Assembly (NCBI GenBank): GCA_934320655.1
Contig: CAKRFN010000001.1
Coordinates: forward strand, 1-64,000
Length of the DNA stretch: 64,000 nt
Direction: 5' to 3'
Origin: an uncultured Eubacterium sp.
GTDB taxonomy: Bacteria; Bacillota; Clostridia; Lachnospirales; Lachnospiraceae
Within the stretch, counting starts at the first letter, position 1. The number at the start of each line of letters is the position of its first letter. The notes beneath the pieces are model-generated. The model worked only from the letters and a program-made list of their open reading frames with translations, had not been told where the DNA came from and ran no database searches. A program made the position numbers and the translations under genes. This document shows positions 1 to 7,512 of the stretch, piece by piece.

Positions 1-2
1 CT

Positions 3-350
3 GATAAAGGAAACTCTGAACAGGTGGAATTTTCGAATAAGCTTGCATCTGTGTATGATGCATATCAGAAATTATTGGGTCCTGACGCAAAAGAGTTACT
101 TGAGCAGGCAGGTTGTGATGATGCGGCATATCATTCATGGAGGGATGCTCCGGGTGAAAAAATTGAGGCAATTATAGAGGTAGTACAGCTTCCGGAAGAA
201 CCATTAACGGATGATGCAGATACATCTGCTGAAAAGTTTGAAAATGAAGATCATTGGCCGGATGTCGAAGAATTAGTCAATCAAAGGGGCGATGAGACTA
301 CGGTTTATTTGCTGGTAGATGGTCGCTATATGGATCGTACAAATTCCTAA
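3..350 (+). CDS. Unknown protein, C-terminal part (cut by left edge)
   Basis: The reading frame is open to the left edge (codons from position 3 onward, no stop and no ribosome binding site), so this is the last ~115 residues of a longer protein rather than a gene starting at the GTG at 24. The visible part is acidic and soluble, with no membrane segment, signal peptide or cysteine cluster. It contains helical stretches (KLASVYDAYQKLLG, DAKELLEQAG) and ends in LVDGRYMDRTNS. I do not recognise the family. The region is more AT-rich than the genes after 5 kb, which together with the broken neighbour at 376 suggests accessory DNA. Confidence 0.5.
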   Translation, partial: DKGNSEQVEFSNKLASVYDAYQKLLGPDAKELLEQAGCDDAAYHSWRDAPGEKIEAIIEVVQLPEEPLTDDADTSAEKFENEDHWPDVEELVNQRGDETTVYLLVDGRYMDRTNS

Positions 351-375
351 AAGTATAGAGGTTTAAAGGGCCTGT

Positions 376-621
376 ATGAAAGAAAGAGAATTCTATGTCG
401 CGTTTCTGGAAAGATTGGAAAAAACGGAGGCTCAGGTAGCTTATGATATGACTTCTGAGGAAAAGCAGACACAGGAACTTAATTCATTTAGAAATATTCC
501 GGATTCCTTTAAGAAGATTGTGATAGTAAATGGGACGAAGAAGCCGTGGAGAAATGAGGAAGGTTTTGTAATTATGGGAATGAAATATTTTTTGCTCAAT
601 GCGGATAGTTTGGAGTTTTAG
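376..621 (+). pseudogene. C-terminal remnant of an AAA_14/DUF4143-type ATPase
   Basis: The 81 residues encoded here match from memory the last domain of the AAA_14/DUF4143 ATPases common in gut Clostridia: a REFYVAFLERLEKTEAQVAY segment, then an IPDSFKKIVIV strand and a closing GMKYFLLNADSLEF. In full-length members this follows a Walker-type ATPase and a DUF4143 domain, neither of which is present here. The ATG at 376 has no convincing ribosome binding site (AAAGGGCCTGT upstream). I therefore call a decayed fragment, not a functional small gene. It is not the same subfamily as the intact ATPase at 3793, whose C-terminus reads differently. A translated search would settle the assignment. Confidence 0.6.
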
Positions 622-711
622 TATGGAATTGTCAAAGACAGGATCTATTGTTTAGAAAGTATTTAGAAAATAAGTTCTCAATAGAAAGAATGGATAAGCA
701 GTCATGGATGC

Positions 712-740
712 TTGACAACCTGACACTTGTTAGCTAAAAT
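712..740 (+). promoter_or_regulatory. Sigma-A promoter of the membrane-flavodoxin/tetR pair
   Basis: TTGACA (712-717) is separated by exactly 17 bases from TAAAAT (735-740). The start codon of the next gene lies at 770. The spacer overlaps the left operator described in the following entry, so a bound repressor would block RNA polymerase. Confidence 0.75.
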
Positions 741-758
741 AGACCTAACAAGTGTTAG
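720..758 (+). promoter_or_regulatory. Tandem TetR-type operators
   Basis: Two near-identical 14-bp palindromes with a 2-bp centre are present: CTGACACTTGTTAG (720-733) and CTAACAAGTGTTAG (745-758). They are centred 25 bp apart. One lies between -35 and -10, the other just downstream of -10. The two halves also form an outer perfect 11-bp inverted repeat (723-733 with 745-755). The regulator encoded two genes into the same transcript (1695-2324) is of the TetR family, so autorepression is the obvious inference. Confidence 0.7.
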
Positions 759-769
759 GAGGACGGGAA

Positions 770-1705
770 ATGAGAAGTCGCTATCAGATCGCAAGGAAAT
801 GGTTGCTTTTCTGGTGTTTATTTATAGGAATTGGAGCAGTGGCAGGCAGCACAGCAATGTTCATTGCTCCGGATGGCAGTATTCTGGGCATGTCCGGGAT
901 GCTGCCTTATTTTCAGGTACTTCCGTTTGCCGATGTGCTGTTTCAGGATTTTCTGTTTTCGGGAATTGCACTGCTGATTGTGAATGGTTTATCCAATCTG
1001 ACAGCCGCAGCGCTGCTATTGGCAAAGAAGAAAGCAGGCATCGTTCTCGGAGGCGTGTTCGGAGTGACATTGATGCTTTGGATCTGCATTCAGTTCTATA
1101 TGTTTCCTGCTAATTTCATGTCCACGATTTATTTTATTTTCGGACTGATTCAGTCGTTGACCGGATTTGCTACATACATCTTTTTCAAGCAGGAGACATT
1201 TGCACAAATGGAAAAAGAGCGGCTGCAGGGGCTGGACACAGACACCGCCTGGACAGGTTCGCCGGACACGCTGATTGTCTATTTTTCCAGAATGGGCTAT
1301 GTGAGACATTATGCATATGAATTAAAACAGAAATATGATGCGGATATTTATGAGGTGATATCCACAGAGCGCACGGAAGGAACGCTTGGGTTCTGGTGGT
1401 GCGGACGATTTGGAATGCATCGCTGGCAGATGCCGATTGAACCGATTCGTGTAGATCTGGAAAAATATGAGAAAGTGATTATCTGTACGCCGATCTGGGT
1501 ATTTCAGTTATGTGCGGCAATGCGCAGTTTTTGTGCACAGGCTTCCGGCAGGATCAGACATGCAGAGTATGTGCTGGTGCATTTCCAGCGGGCGCGTTAT
1601 GAGAATGCATGCAGGGAGATGGATGGGCTCTTAGGCATTCAGCACCAGAAGGCATGCAGTATCTGCGTCCGTCAGGGGAGAGAGGTAGCGCGCTATGAGC
1701 TTTAG
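770..1705 (+). CDS. Membrane protein with C-terminal flavodoxin-like domain
   Basis: The protein has 311 residues from the ATG at 770, chosen because AGGAGG lies 10 bases upstream. Residues ~8-145 form about four hydrophobic helices. The C-terminal half looks like a flavodoxin fold: a first strand DTLIVYFSRMGYV where FMN-phosphate binding loops normally occur, then YEKVIICTPIWVFQLCAAM, the usual TPIW strand-loop of flavodoxin-like proteins. The canonical T/S-rich phosphate loop is poor (SRMGYV), so flavin binding is uncertain. It overlaps the start of the tetR gene by 11 bases and shares its promoter. Likely role: redox or efflux-related membrane function under TetR control; substrate unknown. 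Confidence 0.6.
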   Translation: MRSRYQIARKWLLFWCLFIGIGAVAGSTAMFIAPDGSILGMSGMLPYFQVLPFADVLFQDFLFSGIALLIVNGLSNLTAAALLLAKKKAGIVLGGVFGVTLMLWICIQFYMFPANFMSTIYFIFGLIQSLTGFATYIFFKQETFAQMEKERLQGLDTDTAWTGSPDTLIVYFSRMGYVRHYAYELKQKYDADIYEVISTERTEGTLGFWWCGRFGMHRWQMPIEPIRVDLEKYEKVIICTPIWVFQLCAAMRSFCAQASGRIRHAEYVLVHFQRARYENACREMDGLLGIQHQKACSICVRQGREVARYEL

Positions 1706-2324
1706 AACGACAAAGGAGCGTATTATTTACGAGAGCCTGAGGCTGTTTTCCGAAAAAGGGTATGATGGTGTTTCCATGCGCCAGATTGCAGCGGCAGTGG
1801 AAATCAAGGCGGCATCCCTCTATGCGCATTTTGATGGAAAGGAAGCTATTTATCAGGCGATTGTGGACACGATGAAGCAGCGCTACAATGAGAAAGCCAT
1901 GCTACTGCAGATTGATGGAAATAACCCTGATGCAGATGTTGCGGTGTATGAAAATATTTCCACGGAACAGTTATATGCCATCGGCGAGCAGTTATTTTTG
2001 TTTTTTGTGCATGATGAGTACACGAAAATGTATCGCAAGATGCTGACGATTGAGCAATTTCGTAAACCGGAGCTCGCGGCGGAATTTTCAAAGAAATATT
2101 ATGATGAGGCGATTGCGTATCAGAAGAATTTGTTTGCGATGCTGGCGGAAAAAGGGAATTTTATAGAGGCAGACTATGAAATTATGGCGGTACATTTTTA
2201 TGGTCCTATTTACACGATGATAACGATTTGTGACAGACAGCCGCAGCGGGAGCAGGAGGTGCTTGATTTGTTGAAACGGCATATTCGGCAGTTTGTAAAA
2301 ATTTATTCTCAGGGCATAAAGTAA
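1695..2324 (+). CDS. TetR/AcrR family transcriptional regulator
   Basis: The protein has 209 residues, typical for TetR repressors. The N-terminal helix-turn-helix is clear at residues ~8-50: IIYESLRLFSEKGYDGVSMR followed by QIAAAVEIKAASLYAHFDGK, the classic TetR DNA-binding helices. The remainder is the variable helical ligand-binding domain. The start codon lies inside the 3' end of the upstream membrane-flavodoxin gene (11-bp overlap), implying translational coupling. Two palindromic operators on the shared promoter (720-758) are the probable targets. The inducer cannot be read from sequence. Confidence 0.9.
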   Translation: MSFRTTKERIIYESLRLFSEKGYDGVSMRQIAAAVEIKAASLYAHFDGKEAIYQAIVDTMKQRYNEKAMLLQIDGNNPDADVAVYENISTEQLYAIGEQLFLFFVHDEYTKMYRKMLTIEQFRKPELAAEFSKKYYDEAIAYQKNLFAMLAEKGNFIEADYEIMAVHFYGPIYTMITICDRQPQREQEVLDLLKRHIRQFVKIYSQGIK

Positions 2325-2374
2325 CCGCAAAAGGAATATTTTCAGGCACTCAACAAATAGAAGGAGGTATCGTT

Positions 2375-2581
2375 ATGAGCAAATATGATCCTTTATGGAA
2401 GTGGATCGCACAAAACAAAACAGACAATTTTAAACTGACTTATGCAGAAATAGAGGAGATCGCAGGTATTCCGATCGACCATTCGTTTTTGACGTTCAAA
2501 AAAGAACTTCTGGCGTATGGCTTCCGGGTCGGAAAGATATCCATGAAAGAGCAGACGGTGGCATTTGAGGTGGACAAATGA
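2375..2581 (+). CDS. Small DUF7662-like protein
   Basis: A 68-residue protein from an ATG preceded by AAGGAGG. The sequence MSKYDPLWKWI followed by KLTYAEIEEIAGIPID resembles the small DUF7662-type proteins (pattern YDPL...F.EIE.I.G.P), but the conserved WW at the end of that family is missing. No membrane segment or cysteine. The stop overlaps the start of the following acyltransferase by four bases (ATGA at 2578-2581), so the two are translationally coupled. Function unknown. Confidence 0.6.
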   Translation: MSKYDPLWKWIAQNKTDNFKLTYAEIEEIAGIPIDHSFLTFKKELLAYGFRVGKISMKEQTVAFEVDK

Positions 2582-3645
2582 GGAAAACATATCTGGATAA
2601 TATCAAATGGATCACGGTCGTTCTGGTCGTTGTGTATCATGTGATCTATATGTATAACGGCATAGAGGTGTACGGAGTCATCGGGCCGTTTGATCCGGTT
2701 CAATATCAGGATGCGTATCAGTATATCGTCTATCCGTGGTTTATGCTGTTATTGTTTGTTGTTTCCGGCATGAGCGCAAGGTTTTATCTGGAGCGGCATA
2801 CGCATAGGGAATTTATCCGGACGAGAACAAGAAAATATCTGGTGCCGTCCACAGTAGGTCTGCTGGTGACCGGCTGGATGCTCGGATATTATAATATGCA
2901 GATCGCAGGTGCGTTCGAGCAGATGGCAGCCGCACCCAAACCGGTCGTCTATCTGATTATGTCGGTCAGTGGATGCGGGGTGCTGTGGTACATACAACTG
3001 TTGTGGGTCTTTTCGCTGCTGCTCGTCGTGCTACGGAAGATCGAGAAAGACCGGCTGTATCAACTGGGAGCGAAAACTCCGGCGTGGCTGGCTGCCGCGT
3101 TTGCAGTCCTGATCTGGGGTGCGGCACAGATTCTGAATACGCCGGTTGTGGTTGTGTACCGTTTCGGCATTTACGGAACCGGATTTCTACTGGGCTATTT
3201 TGTGTTCTCACATGATGAGGTTATGGACCGGCTGTCCGACCGGTGGCTGTTGTTTACGGTTGCGGGAGTCATCTGCTGCGCCGCATTTGTTGGCTTATTC
3301 TGGGGAAAGCCGTATGCGGAGCATGAGGTTTTAGATACATTTCTGTGTAATCTCTATGCATGGCTGGGAACGCTTGGTGTGCTCGCGTTTATGAAAAAAT
3401 GGGGCGGCTTTACAACGCCGTTTTCCAGTTTCATGCTCCAAAATTCATGGGGCTTGTATTTGTTCCATTACCTGCCGCTTGCAGCCTGTGCCTATTACTT
3501 AGCGGAATATGCAAAGGGGCTGTCGGCGGTGCTCTGCTATGCGGCATGCGCAGTCGCCGCCTTTGGCGGGGCGTATGTTCTCTATGCATTGTTTAGCCGC
3601 ATACCGGTGATACGGACACTGACCTGTGGATTAGGAAAGGGATAA
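2578..3645 (+). CDS. Acyltransferase 3 family membrane protein
   Basis: The 355-residue polytopic membrane protein begins with RKTYLDNIKWITVVLVVVYH, the signature opening of acyltransferase-3 proteins, where the histidine of the H-x-x-Y/M motif is the presumed catalytic residue. About ten hydrophobic helices follow. Family members move acetyl or other acyl groups onto extracellular sugars, lipids or antibiotics. Coupled to the small gene at 2375 by a four-base overlap. Substrate cannot be inferred, although the window carries a second O-acylation module at 6121-8661. Confidence 0.8.
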   Translation: MRKTYLDNIKWITVVLVVVYHVIYMYNGIEVYGVIGPFDPVQYQDAYQYIVYPWFMLLLFVVSGMSARFYLERHTHREFIRTRTRKYLVPSTVGLLVTGWMLGYYNMQIAGAFEQMAAAPKPVVYLIMSVSGCGVLWYIQLLWVFSLLLVVLRKIEKDRLYQLGAKTPAWLAAAFAVLIWGAAQILNTPVVVVYRFGIYGTGFLLGYFVFSHDEVMDRLSDRWLLFTVAGVICCAAFVGLFWGKPYAEHEVLDTFLCNLYAWLGTLGVLAFMKKWGGFTTPFSSFMLQNSWGLYLFHYLPLAACAYYLAEYAKGLSAVLCYAACAVAAFGGAYVLYALFSRIPVIRTLTCGLGKG

Positions 3646-3650
3646 ATCGC

Positions 3651-3679
3651 TTGCATTTTCATTTGGCTGTTGCTAAAAT
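3651..3679 (+). promoter_or_regulatory. Sigma-A promoter of the AAA_14 ATPase gene
   Basis: TTGCAT (3651-3656), 17-base spacer, TAAAAT (3674-3679). The leader to the ATG at 3793 is about 107 bases and holds a direct repeat. Confidence 0.65.
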
Positions 3680-3710
3680 ATACTTGCACAATAGTACGGA
3701 AGTTATGAAA

Positions 3711-3765
3711 GTATAACAATATAACTCCGTTGCTGTTGTATGGGTATAATAATATAACGCCGTGG
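3711..3765 (+). repeat. Two imperfect 22-bp direct repeats in an ATPase leader
   Basis: Copy 1 (3711-3732) reads GTATAACAATATAAC followed by TCCGTTG. Copy 2 (3744-3765) reads GTATAATAATATAAC followed by GCCGTGG, 33 bases downstream, with 3 mismatches in 22. Each copy is preceded or followed by a (T/A)ATGAAA segment. The repeats sit between promoter and start codon of the ATPase at 3793 and could be a regulator-binding or RNA element. Confidence 0.6.
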
Positions 3766-3792
3766 AAATAATGAAAATGTGGAGGTGCTTTT

Positions 3793-5253
3793 ATGGCGAT
3801 CGTAACGGATGAACAAGTTATTAAGGTACTGCGGCAGTACAATCCGTGGTGGCGCAATCCCGCTGTCATCAAGGAGGAGAGTAAGCCGCAAAAGCGGATT
3901 GCTTATTACGAAGCGCTAAAAATGATGCAACATCGGACACTCAGGCGGTTTGTTGTGTTATCGGGTGCAAGGCGCGTCGGTAAGACTACGATTATGTACC
4001 AGATGATCGATTATTTGATAGACGAAGGTGTCAGCCCATGCAATATCCTGTATGTTTCGTTTGATAATCCGATTGTAAAACTCGTCAATGTGGAGACGGT
4101 GCTTTCCATTTATGAGTCGCTTTATCCAATCAACGGGACAAGGTATATTTTCCTCGATGAAATCCAGTACACAGAGCATTGGGAATTATGGATGAAGGTC
4201 ATTTATGACAGCAGAAAGGATATTCGTCTGACGGCAACCGGTTCGGTGGGTCCGATATTGGAAAAAGGCGCAACGGACAGTGGCACAGGAAGATGGAGTG
4301 TTTTGAAAATACCGACCATGTCCTTCTATGAGTATTGCCGTCTGCTTCAAATTGAAGAACCGATTTTGCCGGATCATCTGCAACTGAAAAAACTTGTGGA
4401 AATGAGCCGTGCACAGCTTGGTGATCTGATGGACAGGTTTGCACCGTTGGAGGGGCACTTTAACCGTTATCTTATGCTTGGCGGTTTCCCGGAACTGGTA
4501 TTGTCCGATGATGATATTTATGCGCAAAGGATGCTGCGTGAAGATGTCGTGGACAAGGTGATCAAACGTGATGTGCTGACACTTTTTAATATCCGCAGTC
4601 CCTTGTTGATGGAAAAGCTGTTTTTATATCTTTGCATGAATTCGACAGAGATATTCAGTGTGACGAAAGCTGCGAAGGAATTGGAAAATATTTCTGTCAG
4701 CACGATTGACGGTTATATCAAAGCGCTGGAAATGTCCAATCTGATCTATCAGGCAAAGCCCATTGATGTGGGAAGCAAGGGTGCATTGAAAGGAAGACCC
4801 AAGATATTTATTGCAGATGCCGCGATCCGCAATGCCGTATTGATGATTGATGATGTATTGTCGGATGAAAAAGAACTGGGAGTCATGGTGGAGACTACCG
4901 TTTATAAGCATATCGTTTCCTTTTATCAGGGAAGTACCGCACAGCTCGGTTATTTCAGAAAGGCAAAGGACAATCAGAAGGAGGTGGATGTGGTGATTGA
5001 ACTCCCTCGTGAGAAGATTCTCTGTGAGGTCAAGTACCGCAACAATTCCCATATTCCTGCTTCTGATGCCATTGTGGAGCTATGCAGGGACGAACATTCC
5101 AAAGTTACAAATGCGTTTTTAATTACGAAACAGTTAGATGATTTTGGTATCGCAAAGCACGAAACAAAAGTGCCGATTATGCGGGTACCGGCAATCGCAT
5201 TTTTGTATCTGCTTGGGAAAGCAGAGGCTGACGGACAAAGCGGAAAAATGTAA
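3793..5253 (+). CDS. AAA_14/DUF4143 family ATPase
   Basis: The 486-residue protein has a Walker A motif GARRVGKTT at residues ~56-64 and a Walker B strand RYIFLDEIQ at ~116-124, followed by the sensor TATGS strand. The middle part is the DUF4143 winged-helix-like region. The C-terminus has a restriction-endonuclease-like pattern (EVDVVIEL ... ILCEVKYR), typical of this family. These ATPases are abundant and variable in Clostridia and Bacteroidetes, often near mobile or toxin-like loci; their biological role is unproven. The gene stands alone with its own promoter. A fragment of a related protein lies at 376-621. Confidence 0.85.
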   Translation: MAIVTDEQVIKVLRQYNPWWRNPAVIKEESKPQKRIAYYEALKMMQHRTLRRFVVLSGARRVGKTTIMYQMIDYLIDEGVSPCNILYVSFDNPIVKLVNVETVLSIYESLYPINGTRYIFLDEIQYTEHWELWMKVIYDSRKDIRLTATGSVGPILEKGATDSGTGRWSVLKIPTMSFYEYCRLLQIEEPILPDHLQLKKLVEMSRAQLGDLMDRFAPLEGHFNRYLMLGGFPELVLSDDDIYAQRMLREDVVDKVIKRDVLTLFNIRSPLLMEKLFLYLCMNSTEIFSVTKAAKELENISVSTIDGYIKALEMSNLIYQAKPIDVGSKGALKGRPKIFIADAAIRNAVLMIDDVLSDEKELGVMVETTVYKHIVSFYQGSTAQLGYFRKAKDNQKEVDVVIELPREKILCEVKYRNNSHIPASDAIVELCRDEHSKVTNAFLITKQLDDFGIAKHETKVPIMRVPAIAFLYLLGKAEADGQSGKM

Positions 5254-5277
5254 TAGCAGATTTTGCAGAACACTGTC

Positions 5278-5306
5278 TTGCACAGTAGATCGAAATCACG
5301 TATAAT
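5278..5306 (+). promoter_or_regulatory. Sigma-A promoter of the secreted protein/MBOAT operon
   Basis: TTGCAC (5278-5283), 17-base spacer, perfect TATAAT (5301-5306). It precedes the ATG at 5339 and probably drives the genes through 8661. Confidence 0.75.
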
Positions 5307-5338
5307 ACGAGTTACCATTGGAAAGGGGGGACACTTTT

Positions 5339-6109
5339 ATGAAAAAATTTTTGATGACAATGTGTTTTTTGTTTGTGTTATGCGTGGGAATCGGTGGATA
5401 CACCACATCGGCGCAGGCGGCGGATTATGAGTGTGTGGTCACGAAGAATCATCTCGTGACATGGACGGACGGAACGAACCGGATCTATCTAAACCGCGCC
5501 GGTAATAAGCTGTATCTGAAGGACGAAGCAGGGACGGTCAGACTGCTCAGGAGCTTCAAGACGGATGAGGATACTTCTTATAATATTGTGCAGGTGTATG
5601 AGGAAAAGATCTACCTGCAAAAGATGCATATCTTTACGACTCATTTATATGTCTATGATCTTGGAAACGACACTTATAAGCGGGTCAAAAAGAACTGCAA
5701 TGTATTGAATGTTTCGGGGAAATATATGATCACGACGACTTATCAGCCGTCTGATATTACGCCGTATCCGGCATATGTGTATGAGCGTACACAGACCGGG
5801 ATCAAAAAGGTGGCGACACTTGGCAGATATGTTTCACAGCCGTTATTTGCGGACGGAAAGATCTATTATGCTTCTTATCCGAAAAGCGGTATCAATGTGA
5901 TGCATGTCTATCGGTGTGAGGAAAACGGAGACAATCCGGAATTGTTGTTCACCAGAAAGGCAGCCCACCGGTCGGGTTATATTGTCATGACGGAAGTGAC
6001 GGACGGTAAGATTTTGTTTGCACAGAATGATGATGTTGACAGTGAACGCATTTGTTATGCATACGATCTGGCGACCGGAAAGATTACAAAGAGTAGAGAA
6101 TCGTATTAA
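5339..6109 (+). CDS. Secreted protein of unknown function
   Basis: The protein has 256 residues from the ATG at 5339, preferred over an upstream TTG because AAGGGGGG lies just before it. Residues 1-28 are a signal peptide (MKKFLMTMCFLFVLCVGIGG, cleavage after AQA). The mature part is beta-rich with repeated strand-turn segments such as IYLNRAGNKLYLKD, KIYLQKMHI and KIYYASYPK, suggesting a small propeller-like (DUF5050-like) domain; this fold is inference. It is the first gene of an apparent operon, 11 bases before the MBOAT gene, so it may act in the same envelope O-acylation pathway. Confidence 0.7.
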   Translation: MKKFLMTMCFLFVLCVGIGGYTTSAQAADYECVVTKNHLVTWTDGTNRIYLNRAGNKLYLKDEAGTVRLLRSFKTDEDTSYNIVQVYEEKIYLQKMHIFTTHLYVYDLGNDTYKRVKKNCNVLNVSGKYMITTTYQPSDITPYPAYVYERTQTGIKKVATLGRYVSQPLFADGKIYYASYPKSGINVMHVYRCEENGDNPELLFTRKAAHRSGYIVMTEVTDGKILFAQNDDVDSERICYAYDLATGKITKSRESY

Positions 6110-6120
6110 AGGAGTAATTT

Positions 6121-7494
6121 ATGGTATTTAGCAGTTTGTTGTTTCTGACACGGTTTCTGCCGTGTGTGCTGCTTGTTTATTTTATCGTGCCCGGCTGCAT
6201 GAAAAATATCTGGAGAAATCTGATCCTGTTTGTGTTCAGTCTCGTTTTTTATGCGTGGGGCGAACCGATCTATATATGGCTCATGTTATTTTCGACCGTC
6301 GTTGACTATGTCAACGGCGGTTTAGCTGGTTATTTTGTAGAAAAAGACCGCAAAAGCATTGCGCGGATCTTTCTGGTGCTGTCTGTTGTGATCAATCTGT
6401 CACTGCTGGCGGTGTTCAAATATACCGGTAAATATGCATTGCCGATCGGCATTTCGTTCTATACGTTCCAGTCGATGTCGTATACGATCGATGTGTATCG
6501 CGGCAAGGCAAAGGCGGAGAAAAATATCATCAATTTCGGAGCTTATATTTCACTGTTTCCACAGTTGATCGCGGGACCGATCGTGCGGTTTTCGGACATC
6601 GCCGTGCAGCTGCGGGAGCGCCGCGCAGACTTATCGCGTATCCGTTACGGAGTCGTTCGTTTCTCCTGTGGACTGGGGAAAAAAGTTTTGCTCGCAAATC
6701 AGGCGGGAGCGATTTTTCAGACCGTGACAGGGTATCAGCCACAGCAGATGACGACGCTTGCGGCATGGTTTGGCATACTGGCATTTATGTTCCAGATCTA
6801 TTTTGACTTTTCCGGATATTCCGATATGGCGATCGGTCTGATGGCTGTTTTCGGCTTTGACATACCGGAAAACTTTGACCATCCGTATGAGTCGAAAAGT
6901 ATCACGGAGTTCTGGCGGCGCTGGCATATCTCACTCGGCAGCTGGTTCAAGGAATATGTGTACATACCGCTTGGCGGCAGCCGCAGAGGAATGGTACGCA
7001 CATGGATCAATATTTTTATCGTGTGGTTTCTGACCGGACTATGGCATGGTGCGACCGTTAATTTTGTGTTGTGGGGACTGTATTTCTGTTTCTTTTTACT
7101 GATGGAAAAGACATGGCTGCTGCGTCTGCTGAAACGGCTGCCGGGCTGGATCTCACATGTTTATGCACTTGTTGTTATCTATTTTGGATGGCTGCTGTTT
7201 GCATGGGAAGATATCAGGGGACACCGTGTATATGTAAAGGCGATGGCAGGGATCGGAGCTGCGGGATGGTATGATGCGCAGAGCGTCTATCTTGTCATGA
7301 GCAATGTGATCCTTTTGGCGGTGCTGGTGATTGGCGCGACTTCACTTCCGCAGCGCATCGCGGGCGTTTTGACGAAGCGGAATGACAGTGCAGCGTCTTT
7401 GTTACAGAGCGGCTTTGTGGCTGTGATGCTGTTGCTGTCGATTGCGTATCTGGTGAATGGCACGTACAATCCGTTTTTGTATTTTCGGTTTTGA
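6121..7494 (+). CDS. MBOAT family O-acyltransferase (AlgI/PatA-like)
   Basis: The 457-residue polytopic membrane protein opens with MVFSSLLFLTRFLPCVLLVY, typical for AlgI-like proteins. It carries IGISFYTFQSMSYTIDVYRG, SITEFWRRWHISLGSWFKEY and the catalytic-histidine segment WFLTGLWHGATVNFVLWG. Family members transfer acetyl groups from a cytoplasmic donor across the membrane to polysaccharide or peptidoglycan. The next gene encodes a DHHW-type partner, the usual companion that performs the extracellular transfer step. The glycan substrate cannot be read from this window since no polysaccharide synthesis genes lie nearby. Confidence 0.92.
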   Translation: MVFSSLLFLTRFLPCVLLVYFIVPGCMKNIWRNLILFVFSLVFYAWGEPIYIWLMLFSTVVDYVNGGLAGYFVEKDRKSIARIFLVLSVVINLSLLAVFKYTGKYALPIGISFYTFQSMSYTIDVYRGKAKAEKNIINFGAYISLFPQLIAGPIVRFSDIAVQLRERRADLSRIRYGVVRFSCGLGKKVLLANQAGAIFQTVTGYQPQQMTTLAAWFGILAFMFQIYFDFSGYSDMAIGLMAVFGFDIPENFDHPYESKSITEFWRRWHISLGSWFKEYVYIPLGGSRRGMVRTWINIFIVWFLTGLWHGATVNFVLWGLYFCFFLLMEKTWLLRLLKRLPGWISHVYALVVIYFGWLLFAWEDIRGHRVYVKAMAGIGAAGWYDAQSVYLVMSNVILLAVLVIGATSLPQRIAGVLTKRNDSAASLLQSGFVAVMLLLSIAYLVNGTYNPFLYFRF

Positions 7495-7512
7495 TGGGAG
7501 GCAGAAGCGTAT

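Noticed and set aside
727..1113. 128-residue ORF in another frame over the membrane-flavodoxin gene
   Set aside because: It starts inside the operator region without a ribosome binding site; the overlapping frame has membrane helices and a good start.
5318..5338. Upstream TTG start for the secreted protein
   Set aside because: It would place charged residues before the signal peptide; the ATG at 5339 has the GGGGGG ribosome binding site.
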